Part shown: in pieces, positions 7,979 through 14,720 of the stretch
Layout of the letters: every line of letters starts with the position of its first letter
Numbering within the stretch: position 1 is the first letter of the stretch
Source of the DNA: Sphingoaurantiacus capsulatus
GTDB taxonomy: Bacteria; Pseudomonadota; Alphaproteobacteria; Sphingomonadales; Sphingomonadaceae
NCBI RefSeq assembly: GCF_042648405.1
Contig: NZ_JBHRXV010000015.1
Span: 1-48,449 of the forward strand
Reading direction: 5' to 3'
Length of the DNA: 48,449 nucleotides
Translations under genes and position numbers: made by a program
Notes under the pieces: generated by a model
The model's database searches: none
What the model saw: the letters and a program-made list of their open reading frames with translations, nothing else
Told to the model about the DNA's origin: nothing

Positions 7979-8959
7979 ATGGTTCGCGCACGCGTCGCTT
8001 CATTCGCCACACCCGGCGGGCCCGAGGTCATCGACTGGCAGGACGCCGAGATCGGCGCGCCCGGCGCCGGCGAGGTGCTGGTCCGGCAAACGGCGATCGG
8101 TCTCAACTATATCGACACCTACCACCGCTCCGGCCTGTATCCCCTGCCGCTGCCAAGCGGCCTCGGCACCGAAGCGGCGGGCGTGGTCGAGGCGGTCGGC
8201 GACGGGGTGAGCGGCTTCTCGGTCGGCGACCGTGTCGCCTATTTCAGCGCGAAGCCCGGCGCCTATGCGACGCACCGGCTGGTCGGCACCTACACCTTGG
8301 TGAAGCTGCCCGACAGCATCGACGACCGCACCGCCGCCGCGTCGCTGCTCAAAGGCCTGACCACCGAGTTCCTCGTCGAGCGTTGCGCCAAAGTGCAGGC
8401 GGGCGAGACGGTGCTGGTCCATGCCGCGGCCGGCGGGGTCGGGCTGCTGCTGGTGCAATGGCTGAAGGCGATCGGCGCGCGGGTGATCGGCACCACCAGC
8501 AGCCCAGTGAAGGCCGAGCTGGCAAAGGCCAACGGCTGCGACGAGGTCATTCTTTACACGCGGGAGGAGGTCGCGCCGCGCGTCCGCGAACTGACCAGTG
8601 GCGCGGGTGTGCGCGTGGTGATCGACGGCGTCGGCCGCGATACCTTCGCGTCCTCGATCGACAGCCTCAGCCCGCGCGGCCTGATGATCTCCTACGGCAA
8701 TGCCAGCGGCCCGGTCACCGCGTTCGAGCTGGGGCTGCTGGCGCGCAAGGGCTCGCTGTTCGTCACCCGCCCCACGCTGTTCGACTATTGCCGCACCCGC
8801 GCCGAGGTCGAGGCGGCCAGCGCGCGGCTGTTCAAGATGCTGGCGAGCGGCAAGGTCAAGGTGCGCATCGATCAGAGCTATGCGCTGGAAGACGCCGCCG
8901 CCGCACACCGCGATCTCGAGGCGCGCGCCACTACGGGCTCGACGATCCTGCTCCCCTGA
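7979..8959 (+). CDS. Quinone oxidoreductase (NADPH), MDR family
   Basis: A 326-residue medium-chain reductase of the zeta-crystallin/QOR type. The N-terminal GroES-like domain contains GLNYIDTYHRSGLYP. The nucleotide-binding motif is HAAAGGVGLLLVQW. The zinc ligands of alcohol dehydrogenases are absent, as expected for QOR. The family reduces quinones or enones with NADPH. It starts four bases after the GNAT stop and is the last protein gene of this run. A terminator follows at 9021. Confidence 0.93.
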   Translation: MVRARVASFATPGGPEVIDWQDAEIGAPGAGEVLVRQTAIGLNYIDTYHRSGLYPLPLPSGLGTEAAGVVEAVGDGVSGFSVGDRVAYFSAKPGAYATHRLVGTYTLVKLPDSIDDRTAAASLLKGLTTEFLVERCAKVQAGETVLVHAAAGGVGLLLVQWLKAIGARVIGTTSSPVKAELAKANGCDEVILYTREEVAPRVRELTSGAGVRVVIDGVGRDTFASSIDSLSPRGLMISYGNASGPVTAFELGLLARKGSLFVTRPTLFDYCRTRAEVEAASARLFKMLASGKVKVRIDQSYALEDAAAAHRDLEARATTGSTILLP

Positions 8960-8975
8960 TTTGCCAACGCGGCCG

Positions 8976-9053
8976 AATCATGAGAAGGATCGGGCCAAGC
9001 ACGTGGGAGTGCTTCTTTGAGCCGGGCCTTTCGGGGCCCGGCTTTTTCTTTAG
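8976..9053 (+). ncRNA. candidate small RNA ending in an intrinsic terminator
   Basis: After the quinone reductase stop lies a compact structured stretch. The hairpin AAGCAC-(6 bases)-GTGCTT is at 8997-9014, with the loop reading GTGGGA. Five bases later comes a GC-rich terminator with a U-tract. This two-hairpin arrangement around a GTGGGAGTGCTTCTT core resembles, from memory, the suhB/mmgR-type small RNAs of alphaproteobacteria. I cannot verify that resemblance. No convincing promoter of its own is visible, so it may be processed from the 3' end of the upstream transcript. The 5' end given is arbitrary. Confidence 0.4.
9021..9053 (+). terminator. Rho-independent terminator after the quinone reductase gene
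   Basis: A perfect 8-bp stem GCCGGGCC/GGCCCGGC (9021-9028 and 9035-9042) with a six-base loop, followed by TTTTTCTT. It ends the plus-strand run ogt-quinone reductase and sits in the gap before the convergent ATPase gene. Confidence 0.9.
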
Positions 9054-9589
9054 GCGCCGATGAGGGCGCGAACGAAGGCGACGCGATCCGCGATCGGCGC
9101 GCGCGGCAGCTCGACCAGCTCGTAGCCGCAGGCCGAGTAGACGTCCGCCATCACCGCATAGGTAGCTTCCGCTTCGGCGAGCGTCTGCCGGCGTTCGCTG
9201 TCGCTCGCGTAAATCTCGGGCCAGGGCGGCGCGATGAACACCCGCGTCGCATAGCGAAAGACGCGCGCGGCGGCGTCAGTCTTGGCATCGCGCGGAAGGC
9301 CGGCGAGGCGGCGATAGCCGATCAGGTCGGGAAAGCCTCGGTCGAAGAAGACCGGACCCGATAGCGCTGCGGCTCCGTCATAGGCGTCGCGATCCGCGAC
9401 GAGCATCGCCCGCGCATATGCTTCGGCATCGGCCCACGGCAGCGCAGTGCCGCCGCTCGCCACCTCCCGCTGGATGATCGCGCGCCCCGCCTCCGGCCTC
9501 GTCGCAAAACCGGCGGCGGCCAGCGCCTCGATCAGGCTGGTCTTGCCGCTGCCCGGCCCGCCGGTGACGACATGGAAACGCGCGGCGAC
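9050..9589 (-). CDS. AAA family ATPase without a recognisable start codon
   Basis: A P-loop ATPase of about 179 residues. The reading frame encodes RFHVVTGGPGSGKTSLIEAL, a clear Walker A, then EAGRAIIQREVASGG, FFDRGFPDLIGY and a C-terminal ELVELPRAPIADRVAFV, typical of the small AAA_28-like ATPases. The first ATG/GTG/TTG in frame is GTG at 9463, which would remove the whole P-loop. Upstream of the P-loop, back to an in-frame TGA inside terC, there is no ATG, GTG, TTG or CTG. By homology the start should be at codon GTC (9589-9587), which overlaps the terC stop. The gene may be broken by start loss, carry a sequence error, or be translated by re-initiation or frameshift from terC. Confidence 0.65.
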   Translation of the reverse strand, partial: VAARFHVVTGGPGSGKTSLIEALAAAGFATRPEAGRAIIQREVASGGTALPWADAEAYARAMLVADRDAYDGAAALSGPVFFDRGFPDLIGYRRLAGLPRDAKTDAAARVFRYATRVFIAPPWPEIYASDSERRQTLAEAEATYAVMADVYSACGYELVELPRAPIADRVAFVRALIGA

Positions 9590-10269
9590 TAGCCGAACCG
9601 CAGGAACTGGCCGACCCCGAGCGCGGGGTCGACAAAGCCGTCATAGATCATCTTGCCGGCGACGTAGACGATGACGATCAGGCCGACATAGGCGATCCAG
9701 CGATAGCGCTCGATGTAGCGGGCGATGAAGTTGGCGGCGACGCCCATCATCGCCACCGACAGGATCAGGCCGACGATGAGGATGCCGGGGTGGTCGCGCG
9801 CGGCACCGGCAACGGCCAGCACATTGTCGAGGCTCATCGACACGTCGGCGACGGCGACGGCCCAGGCGGCGGCGGCGAAGGTCTTCGCCGGCTTCACGCC
9901 CGAATTCTCGTCGCCCGCGACTTCGGGCGAACCGCTGTTGGCGGCGGCCGCCGGGTGCAGGTCACGGTACATGCGCCACGACACCCAGAGCAGCAGCAGG
10001 CCGCCCGCGAACACCAGCCCGACGATCTGCATCAGCTGCGTCACCAGCAGCGCGAAGATGATGCGCAGCACCAGCGCGGCGACGATGCCGATCATGATGA
10101 CTTTTTTGCGCTGGTCGGCGGGAAGGCCCGCGGCGAGCGCGCCGACGACGATGGCGTTGTCGCCCGCCAGCATGATGTCGATCATCAGCACCTGGATGAA
10201 CGCGCTCATCGCGGTTGGCGAGGTGATGTTCGAGAAGTCGGCGACGATCGCCTGCCAGATGTCGAGCAT
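9589..10269 (-). CDS. TerC/YjbE-family integral membrane protein
   Basis: A 226-residue multi-pass protein with about seven hydrophobic segments. Two family motifs with membrane-embedded aspartates are visible, IDIMLAGDNAIVVG and VAVADVSMSLDNVLAVAG. These are hallmarks of the TerC/YjbE/YkoY group, linked to metal (manganese, tellurite) handling. The chosen start MLDIWQAIV places the first membrane segment normally. The open frame extends 28 codons upstream but that part is not membrane-like. No manganese riboswitch is obvious in the 207-base leader. Its stop codon overlaps the presumed start of the ATPase downstream. Confidence 0.9.
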   Translation of the reverse strand: MLDIWQAIVADFSNITSPTAMSAFIQVLMIDIMLAGDNAIVVGALAAGLPADQRKKVIMIGIVAALVLRIIFALLVTQLMQIVGLVFAGGLLLLWVSWRMYRDLHPAAAANSGSPEVAGDENSGVKPAKTFAAAAWAVAVADVSMSLDNVLAVAGAARDHPGILIVGLILSVAMMGVAANFIARYIERYRWIAYVGLIVIVYVAGKMIYDGFVDPALGVGQFLRFG

Positions 10270-10476
10270 GGGGTGCGGGGCGTCCTGAACCGGTGAGTGT
10301 TCAGCGAGGCTTACGCGAAAGGGAAGAAGGCGGGAAGTGGGGGACGCGGGCAAAGCCCGCGTCGTCGGTCGGGTGGTCCGGCTTGGCCGGACACCCGCCG
10401 GCCGGCCGCTGCCGCGAGTCTGCGCGGATGCGACGAACCGCTGCGCGGTTCCTCGCGATCCGTGCAGCCGCGTTCG
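10270..10476. other. rho-terC intergenic region with three hairpins
   Basis: This 207-base gap lies downstream of rho and upstream of terC, both on the minus strand. It holds three separate GC-rich hairpins: 10343-10363 (perfect 9-bp stem, loop AAA), 10376-10392 (7-bp stem) and 10435-10451 (6-bp stem). None is followed by a T-run on either strand, so they are not standard intrinsic terminators. They could stall Rho-dependent termination or structure the terC leader. Confidence 0.45.
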
Positions 10477-11733
10477 CTACTGGTTCATCCCCGCGAAGAA
10501 GTCCTCGTTGGTCTTCGAGTCCTTCATCTTGTCGAGCAGGAACTCCATCGCGTCGATGGTGCCCATCTGCATGAGGATGCGGCGCAGCACCCACATCTTG
10601 GTGAGCGTCGCCTTTTCGACGAGCAGCTCTTCCTTGCGGGTGCCCGACTTGCCGACGTCGATCGACGGGAAGATGCGCTTGTCGGAGACCTTGCGGTCGA
10701 GGACGATTTCCGAGTTGCCGGTGCCCTTGAACTCTTCGAAGATCACCTCGTCCATGCGGCTGCCGGTGTCGATCAGCGCGGTGGCGATGATCGAGAGCGA
10801 GCCGCCTTCCTCGATGTTGCGCGCCGCGCCGAAGAAGCGCTTCGGGCGCTGCAGCGCGTTGGCGTCGACACCGCCGGTCAGCACCTTGCCCGACGACGGG
10901 ACGACGGTGTTGTAGGCGCGGCCCAGACGCGTGATCGAGTCGAGCAGGATGACGACGTCGCGCTTGTGCTCGACGAGGCGCTTGGCCTTCTCGATCACCA
11001 TCTCGGCGACCTGAACGTGGCGGGTCGCCGGCTCGTCGAAGGTCGAGGACACGACCTCACCCTTCACCGAGCGCTGCATGTCGGTAACTTCCTCGGGCCG
11101 CTCGTCGATGAGCAGCACGATGAGGAAGACCTCGGGATGGTTGTCGGTGATTGCCTTGGCAATGTTCTGCAGCAGCACCGTCTTGCCGGTGCGCGGCGGC
11201 GCGACGATCAGCGCGCGCTGGCCCTTGCCCTGGGGCGAGATGATATCGATGACGCGCGCCGACTTGTCCTTGATGGTCGGGTCGAGCGTGTCGAGGCGCA
11301 GCTTCTCGTCGGGGTAGAGCGGTGTCAGATTGTCGAAATTGACGCGGTGACGGACGACGTCGGGGTCGTCGAAGTTGATCGTGTTGAGCTTGGTCAGCGC
11401 GAAATAGCGTTCGCCGTCCTTCGGGGCGCGGATCTCGCCCTCGATGGTGTCGCCGGTGCGCATGCCGAACTTCCGCACTTGGCTCGGCGACACATAGATG
11501 TCGTCGGGGCCGGCGAGATAATTGGCTTCGGGCGAGCGCAGGAAGCCGAAGCCGTCGGGCAGCACCTCGATGGTGCCGGCACCGGTGATCTGGGTACCCA
11601 GATCGGCGTGCGCCTTCAGAATGGAAAACAGAATATCCTGCTTGCGCAGGGTGGAAGCGTTCTCGACGCCGAGTTCCTCGGCCATCTGAACGAGGTCGGC
11701 GGGCGATTTACGCTTCAGGTCGTGCAAGTGCAT
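10477..11733 (-). CDS. rho: Transcription termination factor Rho
   Basis: A 418-residue Rho, the hexameric RNA-dependent ATPase helicase that ends transcripts. The N-terminal helix bundle and cold-shock-like RNA-binding domain are present (GFGFLRSPEANY, DIYVSPSQVRKFGMRTGD). Walker A is APPRTGKTVLL and Walker B is VVILLDSITRLGRAYN. The secondary RNA-binding Q-loop is near KVLTGGVDANAL. There is no extra N-terminal insertion, so length and layout match the common Rho. A separate promoter lies about 110 bases upstream (11840-11868), leaving a long leader as is usual for autoregulated rho genes. Confidence 0.98.
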   Translation of the reverse strand: MHLHDLKRKSPADLVQMAEELGVENASTLRKQDILFSILKAHADLGTQITGAGTIEVLPDGFGFLRSPEANYLAGPDDIYVSPSQVRKFGMRTGDTIEGEIRAPKDGERYFALTKLNTINFDDPDVVRHRVNFDNLTPLYPDEKLRLDTLDPTIKDKSARVIDIISPQGKGQRALIVAPPRTGKTVLLQNIAKAITDNHPEVFLIVLLIDERPEEVTDMQRSVKGEVVSSTFDEPATRHVQVAEMVIEKAKRLVEHKRDVVILLDSITRLGRAYNTVVPSSGKVLTGGVDANALQRPKRFFGAARNIEEGGSLSIIATALIDTGSRMDEVIFEEFKGTGNSEIVLDRKVSDKRIFPSIDVGKSGTRKEELLVEKATLTKMWVLRRILMQMGTIDAMEFLLDKMKDSKTNEDFFAGMNQ

Positions 11734-11839
11734 GCGGACAGAGTCCTGGTCTGGGAAGGGGGACCGGCCGCGCGGTTTTTGTTCTTATTTGGAGGCCGGA
11801 AGAAAGGAAGAAGCCCGTGAACCGGAGCTTTGCTTCGCG

Positions 11840-11868
11840 GAATTAAGCTTGGTGAAGCCTTGAGTCAA
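11840..11868 (-). promoter_or_regulatory. Predicted sigma-70 promoter for rho
   Basis: On the minus strand TTGACT and TAATTC are spaced 17 bases apart, a good match to the housekeeping consensus. The -10 box is 107 bases upstream of the rho ATG and lies just after the CcdA-like gene. The intervening leader is AT-richer than the genes and carries small hairpins, so attenuation of rho is possible. Confidence 0.6.
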
Positions 11869-11883
11869 CGACGATCAATGGCC

Positions 11884-12057
11884 TTAGAACATACGGTATC
11901 GAGCCAGCGGTAGGCCGTATTTCGCTACATAGTCGTTCGACCATTCGAGCGCTTCGCGATTCTCATCGAGCCACTGCTGCGCCCGGCTTCGTTGAGAAGC
12001 TGGGTCGTGCTGTTTGCCGATCGATGGAGTGCTCGGGGCTCTCGGCAAGCGCGGCAT
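11884..12057 (-). CDS. Orphan CcdA-like antitoxin fragment (C-terminal part only)
   Basis: A 57-residue protein whose last 30 residues (AQQWLDENREALEWSNDYVA, then KYGLPLARYRMF) match the C-terminal toxin-wrapping region of CcdA-family antitoxins. A full CcdA has about 40 more residues forming an N-terminal ribbon-helix-helix DNA-binding domain. Here a short proline- and arginine-rich leader (MPRLPRAPSTPSIGKQH) takes its place. The start is well supported by AAGGAAGAG just before the ATG. A TTG start 13 codons upstream is possible but unneeded. No ccdB toxin follows: the next feature downstream is the rho promoter. It may be a decaying antitoxin remnant or a stand-alone toxin neutraliser. Confidence 0.65.
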   Translation of the reverse strand: MPRLPRAPSTPSIGKQHDPASQRSRAQQWLDENREALEWSNDYVAKYGLPLARYRMF

Positions 12058-12115
12058 CGTCTCTTCCTTACGCCGTTCGGCCGATTTTAGGCGCAAGCGC
12101 TCGCGGCGACAACGA

Positions 12116-12568
12116 CTAGAACGGCTTCACGACAGCGAGGATGACGACGGCGATGGTGACGAGGCTCGGCACCTCGTTGGCGATGCGCAGCGTCCTTTCG
12201 GCGAGCGGGCGTTCGCCACGCGCGAACTTCTTGGTCAGCCCGGCCAGCCAGCCGTGATAGCCGGAGAAAAGGAAGACGATCGCCAGCTTGGCGTGGAGCC
12301 AGCCCTGCCCGGCAAAGCCGATGTTGAAGGCGAGGGCGAGCCCGAGGATCCAGACGATCGCCATCGCGGGGTCGATGATGATGCGGAGCAGCCGGCGCTC
12401 GCGCTCGATCCAGAGCGCCTCCTCGGCCGAGCCGGGCGCCGCCGCCATATGGTAGACGAGGAAACGCGGCAGCATGAACATGCCCGCCATCCAGAAGATC
12501 ACGAAGATCAGATGCGCGGCCTTGACCCAGGGGTAGGCACCGCCCAGCCAGCCGATCAACCCGTCCAT
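12116..12568 (-). CDS. hemJ: Protoporphyrinogen IX oxidase HemJ (CopD-like membrane protein)
   Basis: A 150-residue protein with four hydrophobic helices. Conserved histidines and arginines are visible in WVKAAHLIFVIFWMAGMFMLPR and in HAKLAIV. This matches HemJ, the heme-bearing enzyme that oxidises protoporphyrinogen IX where HemG/HemY are absent. It lies four bases after hemE on the same strand, and both act in heme biosynthesis. The family was formerly annotated as CopD or UPF0093. Confidence 0.92.
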   Translation of the reverse strand: MDGLIGWLGGAYPWVKAAHLIFVIFWMAGMFMLPRFLVYHMAAAPGSAEEALWIERERRLLRIIIDPAMAIVWILGLALAFNIGFAGQGWLHAKLAIVFLFSGYHGWLAGLTKKFARGERPLAERTLRIANEVPSLVTIAVVILAVVKPF

Positions 12569-12572
12569 CGCC

Positions 12573-13613
12573 TTATCCCCGCAGCATCTTCAGCAGCCGC
12601 GCGACATGGTCGATCGGCGCGTCGGGCAGGATACCATGGCCGAGGTTGAACACATGCGGCCGCGTGTCGAAGGCGGCGCGGATGCGGGCGACGCCGCGGT
12701 CGAGCGCCTCGCCACCCGAAATCAGCGCCAGCGGATCGAGATTTCCCTGCACCGGCAGGCCCTTCGGCAGCACGGCGTCGGCCCAGGCCGGGTCGACCGT
12801 CTCGTCGAGCCCGACCGCGTCGACACCGGTCTCGGCGGCGTAGGCCGCGAGCTTGGCACCGGCGCCCTTCGGAAAGCCGATGATCGGCACGCCGGGGTGG
12901 CGGGTCATGATCGCCGCGGCGATGCGCTTCGTCGGCTCGATCACCCACTGGTCGAACTGCTCGGGTGACAAGGTGCCGGCCCAGCTGTCGAACAGCTGCA
13001 CCGCCATCGCCCCCGCCTCGATCTGGCCGGACAGATACTCGATCGTCACCTTGACCAGCCGGTCGATGAGGCCACCGAATGCCGCCGGATCGCTATAGGC
13101 GAGGCGGCGCGTCTCTGCCTGGTCCTTGCTGCCCTGCCCGGCGACCATATAGGTCGCGACGGTCCACGGCGCGCCGGCAAAGCCGATCAGCGTAACCTGC
13201 GGCGGCAGGGCGGCGGCGACCTTGCGCACCGTTTCGTAAATCGGCTCGAAGCGGTGCAGCTCGGGCGTGAGCTTCGACCAGTCGCCATCGGCCAGTGGCG
13301 GCGATAGGCGCGGGCCTTCGCCGGGGCCGAAGGTCAGCCCCTGCCCCATGGCGTGCGGCACGATCAGGATGTCGGAGAACAGGATGGCGGCGTCGAAGTC
13401 GAAGCGGCGGATCGGCTGCAGGGTGATCTCGGCGGCCGCGTCGCTGTCATAGACCAGCTCGAGGAAGCCGCCCTTTTCCGCCCGCAGCGCGCGATATTCG
13501 GGCAGATAGCGCCCCGCCTGCCGCATGAGCCAGACCGGCGGCGGATCGCGCCGTTCGCCACGCAGCACGGCGAGCATCGGACGGTCGGGGTTCAGGCTCA
13601 CGGGCGTTCCCAT
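12573..13613 (-). CDS. hemE: Uroporphyrinogen decarboxylase HemE
   Basis: A 346-residue cytoplasmic enzyme converting uroporphyrinogen III to coproporphyrinogen III. Both signature blocks are intact: PPVWLMRQAGRYLPEYR near residues 22-38 and GFAGAPWTVATYMVAGQGS in the middle. The catalytic aspartate sits in FSDILIVPHAMGQGL. hemJ follows four bases downstream. Its ATG lies at the edge of the candidate replication origin, the hemE-oriC neighbourhood known from Caulobacter and Rickettsia. Confidence 0.97.
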   Translation of the reverse strand: MGTPVSLNPDRPMLAVLRGERRDPPPVWLMRQAGRYLPEYRALRAEKGGFLELVYDSDAAAEITLQPIRRFDFDAAILFSDILIVPHAMGQGLTFGPGEGPRLSPPLADGDWSKLTPELHRFEPIYETVRKVAAALPPQVTLIGFAGAPWTVATYMVAGQGSKDQAETRRLAYSDPAAFGGLIDRLVKVTIEYLSGQIEAGAMAVQLFDSWAGTLSPEQFDQWVIEPTKRIAAAIMTRHPGVPIIGFPKGAGAKLAAYAAETGVDAVGLDETVDPAWADAVLPKGLPVQGNLDPLALISGGEALDRGVARIRAAFDTRPHVFNLGHGILPDAPIDHVARLLKMLRG

Positions 13614-13626
13614 CTAATATTTAGAT
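13612..13626. promoter_or_regulatory. AT-rich palindrome at the hemE start, possible unwinding element
   Basis: ATCTAA-TAT-TTAGAT is a perfect 6-bp inverted repeat overlapping the hemE ATG. It is followed by TTAG-N7-CTAA (13621-13635), a degenerate form of the CtrA box TTAA-N7-TTAA, which encloses a GATTC methylation site. This is the most AT-rich spot in the gap and suits a DNA-unwinding element. CtrA binding is speculative, with two mismatches. Confidence 0.4.
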
Positions 13627-13759
13627 AGATTCTAATAGGAATGAAGTAGTGATTGGGGGCGGGCAAAGCGGGGTTTATCCGCGCCTCCCGCACTTGCCAA
13701 CAGGAAGACCCGTTCTGCGACTCCGTGGATTCCCCGCGAGTCGCCTGCCGCTGTCCCCG

Positions 13760-13768
13760 TTATCCACA
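13760..13768 (+). promoter_or_regulatory. DnaA box, perfect consensus
   Basis: TTATCCACA on the plus strand, in the middle of the candidate oriC. Confidence 0.8.
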
Positions 13769-13792
13769 GATTGGAACAATCGCTCGTCCACC

Positions 13793-13801
13793 TGTGGATG
13801 A
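13793..13801 (-). promoter_or_regulatory. DnaA box, one mismatch
   Basis: TCATCCACA on the minus strand, 24 bases from the perfect box at 13760. Confidence 0.6.
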
Positions 13802-13884
13802 ACCGTGAGTTCCCTGTCCGCCGAATCCTGGGCAACGGGTGGCTTGCTCCATGGGGGCGCTCCTCCTAAGCCTTGCACAGAGGC

Positions 13885-13893
13885 TTATCCACA
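13885..13893 (+). promoter_or_regulatory. DnaA box, perfect consensus, at the ppsR start
   Basis: TTATCCACA on the plus strand. Its last A is the first base of the ppsR ATG, so DnaA bound here would block ppsR expression. Confidence 0.75.
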
Positions 13894-14720
13894 TGACCCG
13901 CCTGCACCTTCATCTCGTGTCGGATTCGACCGGCGAGACCTTGGAAGCGATTGCCAAGGCCGGCCTCGCGCAATTCGAGGACGTCGAGCCGATCAAGCAT
14001 TTCTGGCCGATGGTGCGCACCGAAGGCCATCTCAACCGGGTGATGGAGGAGATCGGCCAGCGGCCGGGCGTCGTCCTCTACACGCTGGTCAACGCCGGGG
14101 TGCGCGCGCGGCTCGAATTCTGCTGCCGGGCGATGGGACTGCCGGCGGTGTCGGCGCTCGACCCGGTGATCGAGGGTTTCTCGAAGGTGCTGGGCCGCGA
14201 GGCGACGCAGAAGGTCGGGCGGCAGCATACGATGGACGCGGCCTACTTTGCCCGGGTCGATGCCATCCACTTCACCATCGCGCATGACGACGGCCAGGGC
14301 GCGGATGAGTGGGAGGAAGCCGACATCGTCATCGCCGGCGTCTCGCGCTCCTCGAAGACGCCGACGTCGATCTATCTTGCCAACCGCGGCTATAAGGTGG
14401 CGAACATACCGCTGGTCCCCGAAAGCCCGCCGCCGCCGATCCTGTTCGAGCTGAAGCGGCCGCTGGTCGTCGGACTCACCACCTCGCCCGATCGCCTGAT
14501 CGCCATCCGCCGCAACCGGCTGCTGACGCTCGGCACCCTGCCCGAGACCGACTATGTCGACCCCGACGTGGTGGCGAAGGAAACCGCCTTCGCGCGGCGC
14601 ATCTTCGCCGACAACGACTGGCCGGTGATCGATGTCACCCGCCGCTCGATCGAGGAAGCGGCGGCGGCGATCATCAACCTCCACCAGAAGCGCGCCGAGG
14701 AAGGTGCCACCGCGGCATGA
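13893..14720 (+). CDS. ppsR: Pyruvate, phosphate dikinase/PEP synthase regulatory protein (DUF299)
   Basis: A 275-residue bifunctional ADP-dependent kinase/Pi-dependent phosphorylase that switches pyruvate phosphate dikinase or PEP synthetase off and on. The family start LHLHLVSDSTGETLEAIAKA, the P-loop GVSRSSKTPTSIYLA and IPLVPESPPP are present. The ATG at 13893 (MTRLHLHL) is chosen because it fits the family N-terminus and has AGAGG nine bases upstream. A GTG at 13839 would add 18 unlike residues. A DnaA box overlaps the start. The stop overlaps the maf start (ATGA), beginning the coupled run ppsR-maf-aroE-coaE-dnaQ. Confidence 0.93.
   Translation: MTRLHLHLVSDSTGETLEAIAKAGLAQFEDVEPIKHFWPMVRTEGHLNRVMEEIGQRPGVVLYTLVNAGVRARLEFCCRAMGLPAVSALDPVIEGFSKVLGREATQKVGRQHTMDAAYFARVDAIHFTIAHDDGQGADEWEEADIVIAGVSRSSKTPTSIYLANRGYKVANIPLVPESPPPPILFELKRPLVVGLTTSPDRLIAIRRNRLLTLGTLPETDYVDPDVVAKETAFARRIFADNDWPVIDVTRRSIEEAAAAIINLHQKRAEEGATAA

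Larger units (their letters stand above)
13612..13893. other. Candidate chromosomal replication origin (oriC)
   Basis: A 279-base gap between divergent hemE and ppsR. It contains an AT-rich patch next to hemE (about 13612-13650). Two perfect DnaA boxes TTATCCACA lie at 13760-13768 and 13885-13893, one single-mismatch box is on the other strand (13793-13801) and one weaker box is at 13675-13683. Four GANTC motifs occur at 13628, 13719, 13738 and 13823, with a fifth at 13923. A given perfect 9-mer is expected about once per 130 kb, so two within 134 bases are striking. Genes diverge from this gap. In Caulobacter and Rickettsia the origin also lies beside hemE. GC skew was not computed. Confidence 0.75.

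Noticed and set aside
10270..10476. Manganese (yybP-ykoY) riboswitch before terC
   Set aside because: TerC-family genes often have one, but I could not see the conserved core. The hairpins here do not match its layout.
10472..10486. GTTC-N7-GTTC LexA-like motif at the rho 3' end
   Set aside because: About one such match is expected by chance in this length. It sits at a gene end about 200 bases from any start codon.
13839..13892. Upstream GTG start for ppsR
   Set aside because: The added 18 residues do not fit the family, would overlap the origin boxes, and lack a ribosome site as good as that at 13893.
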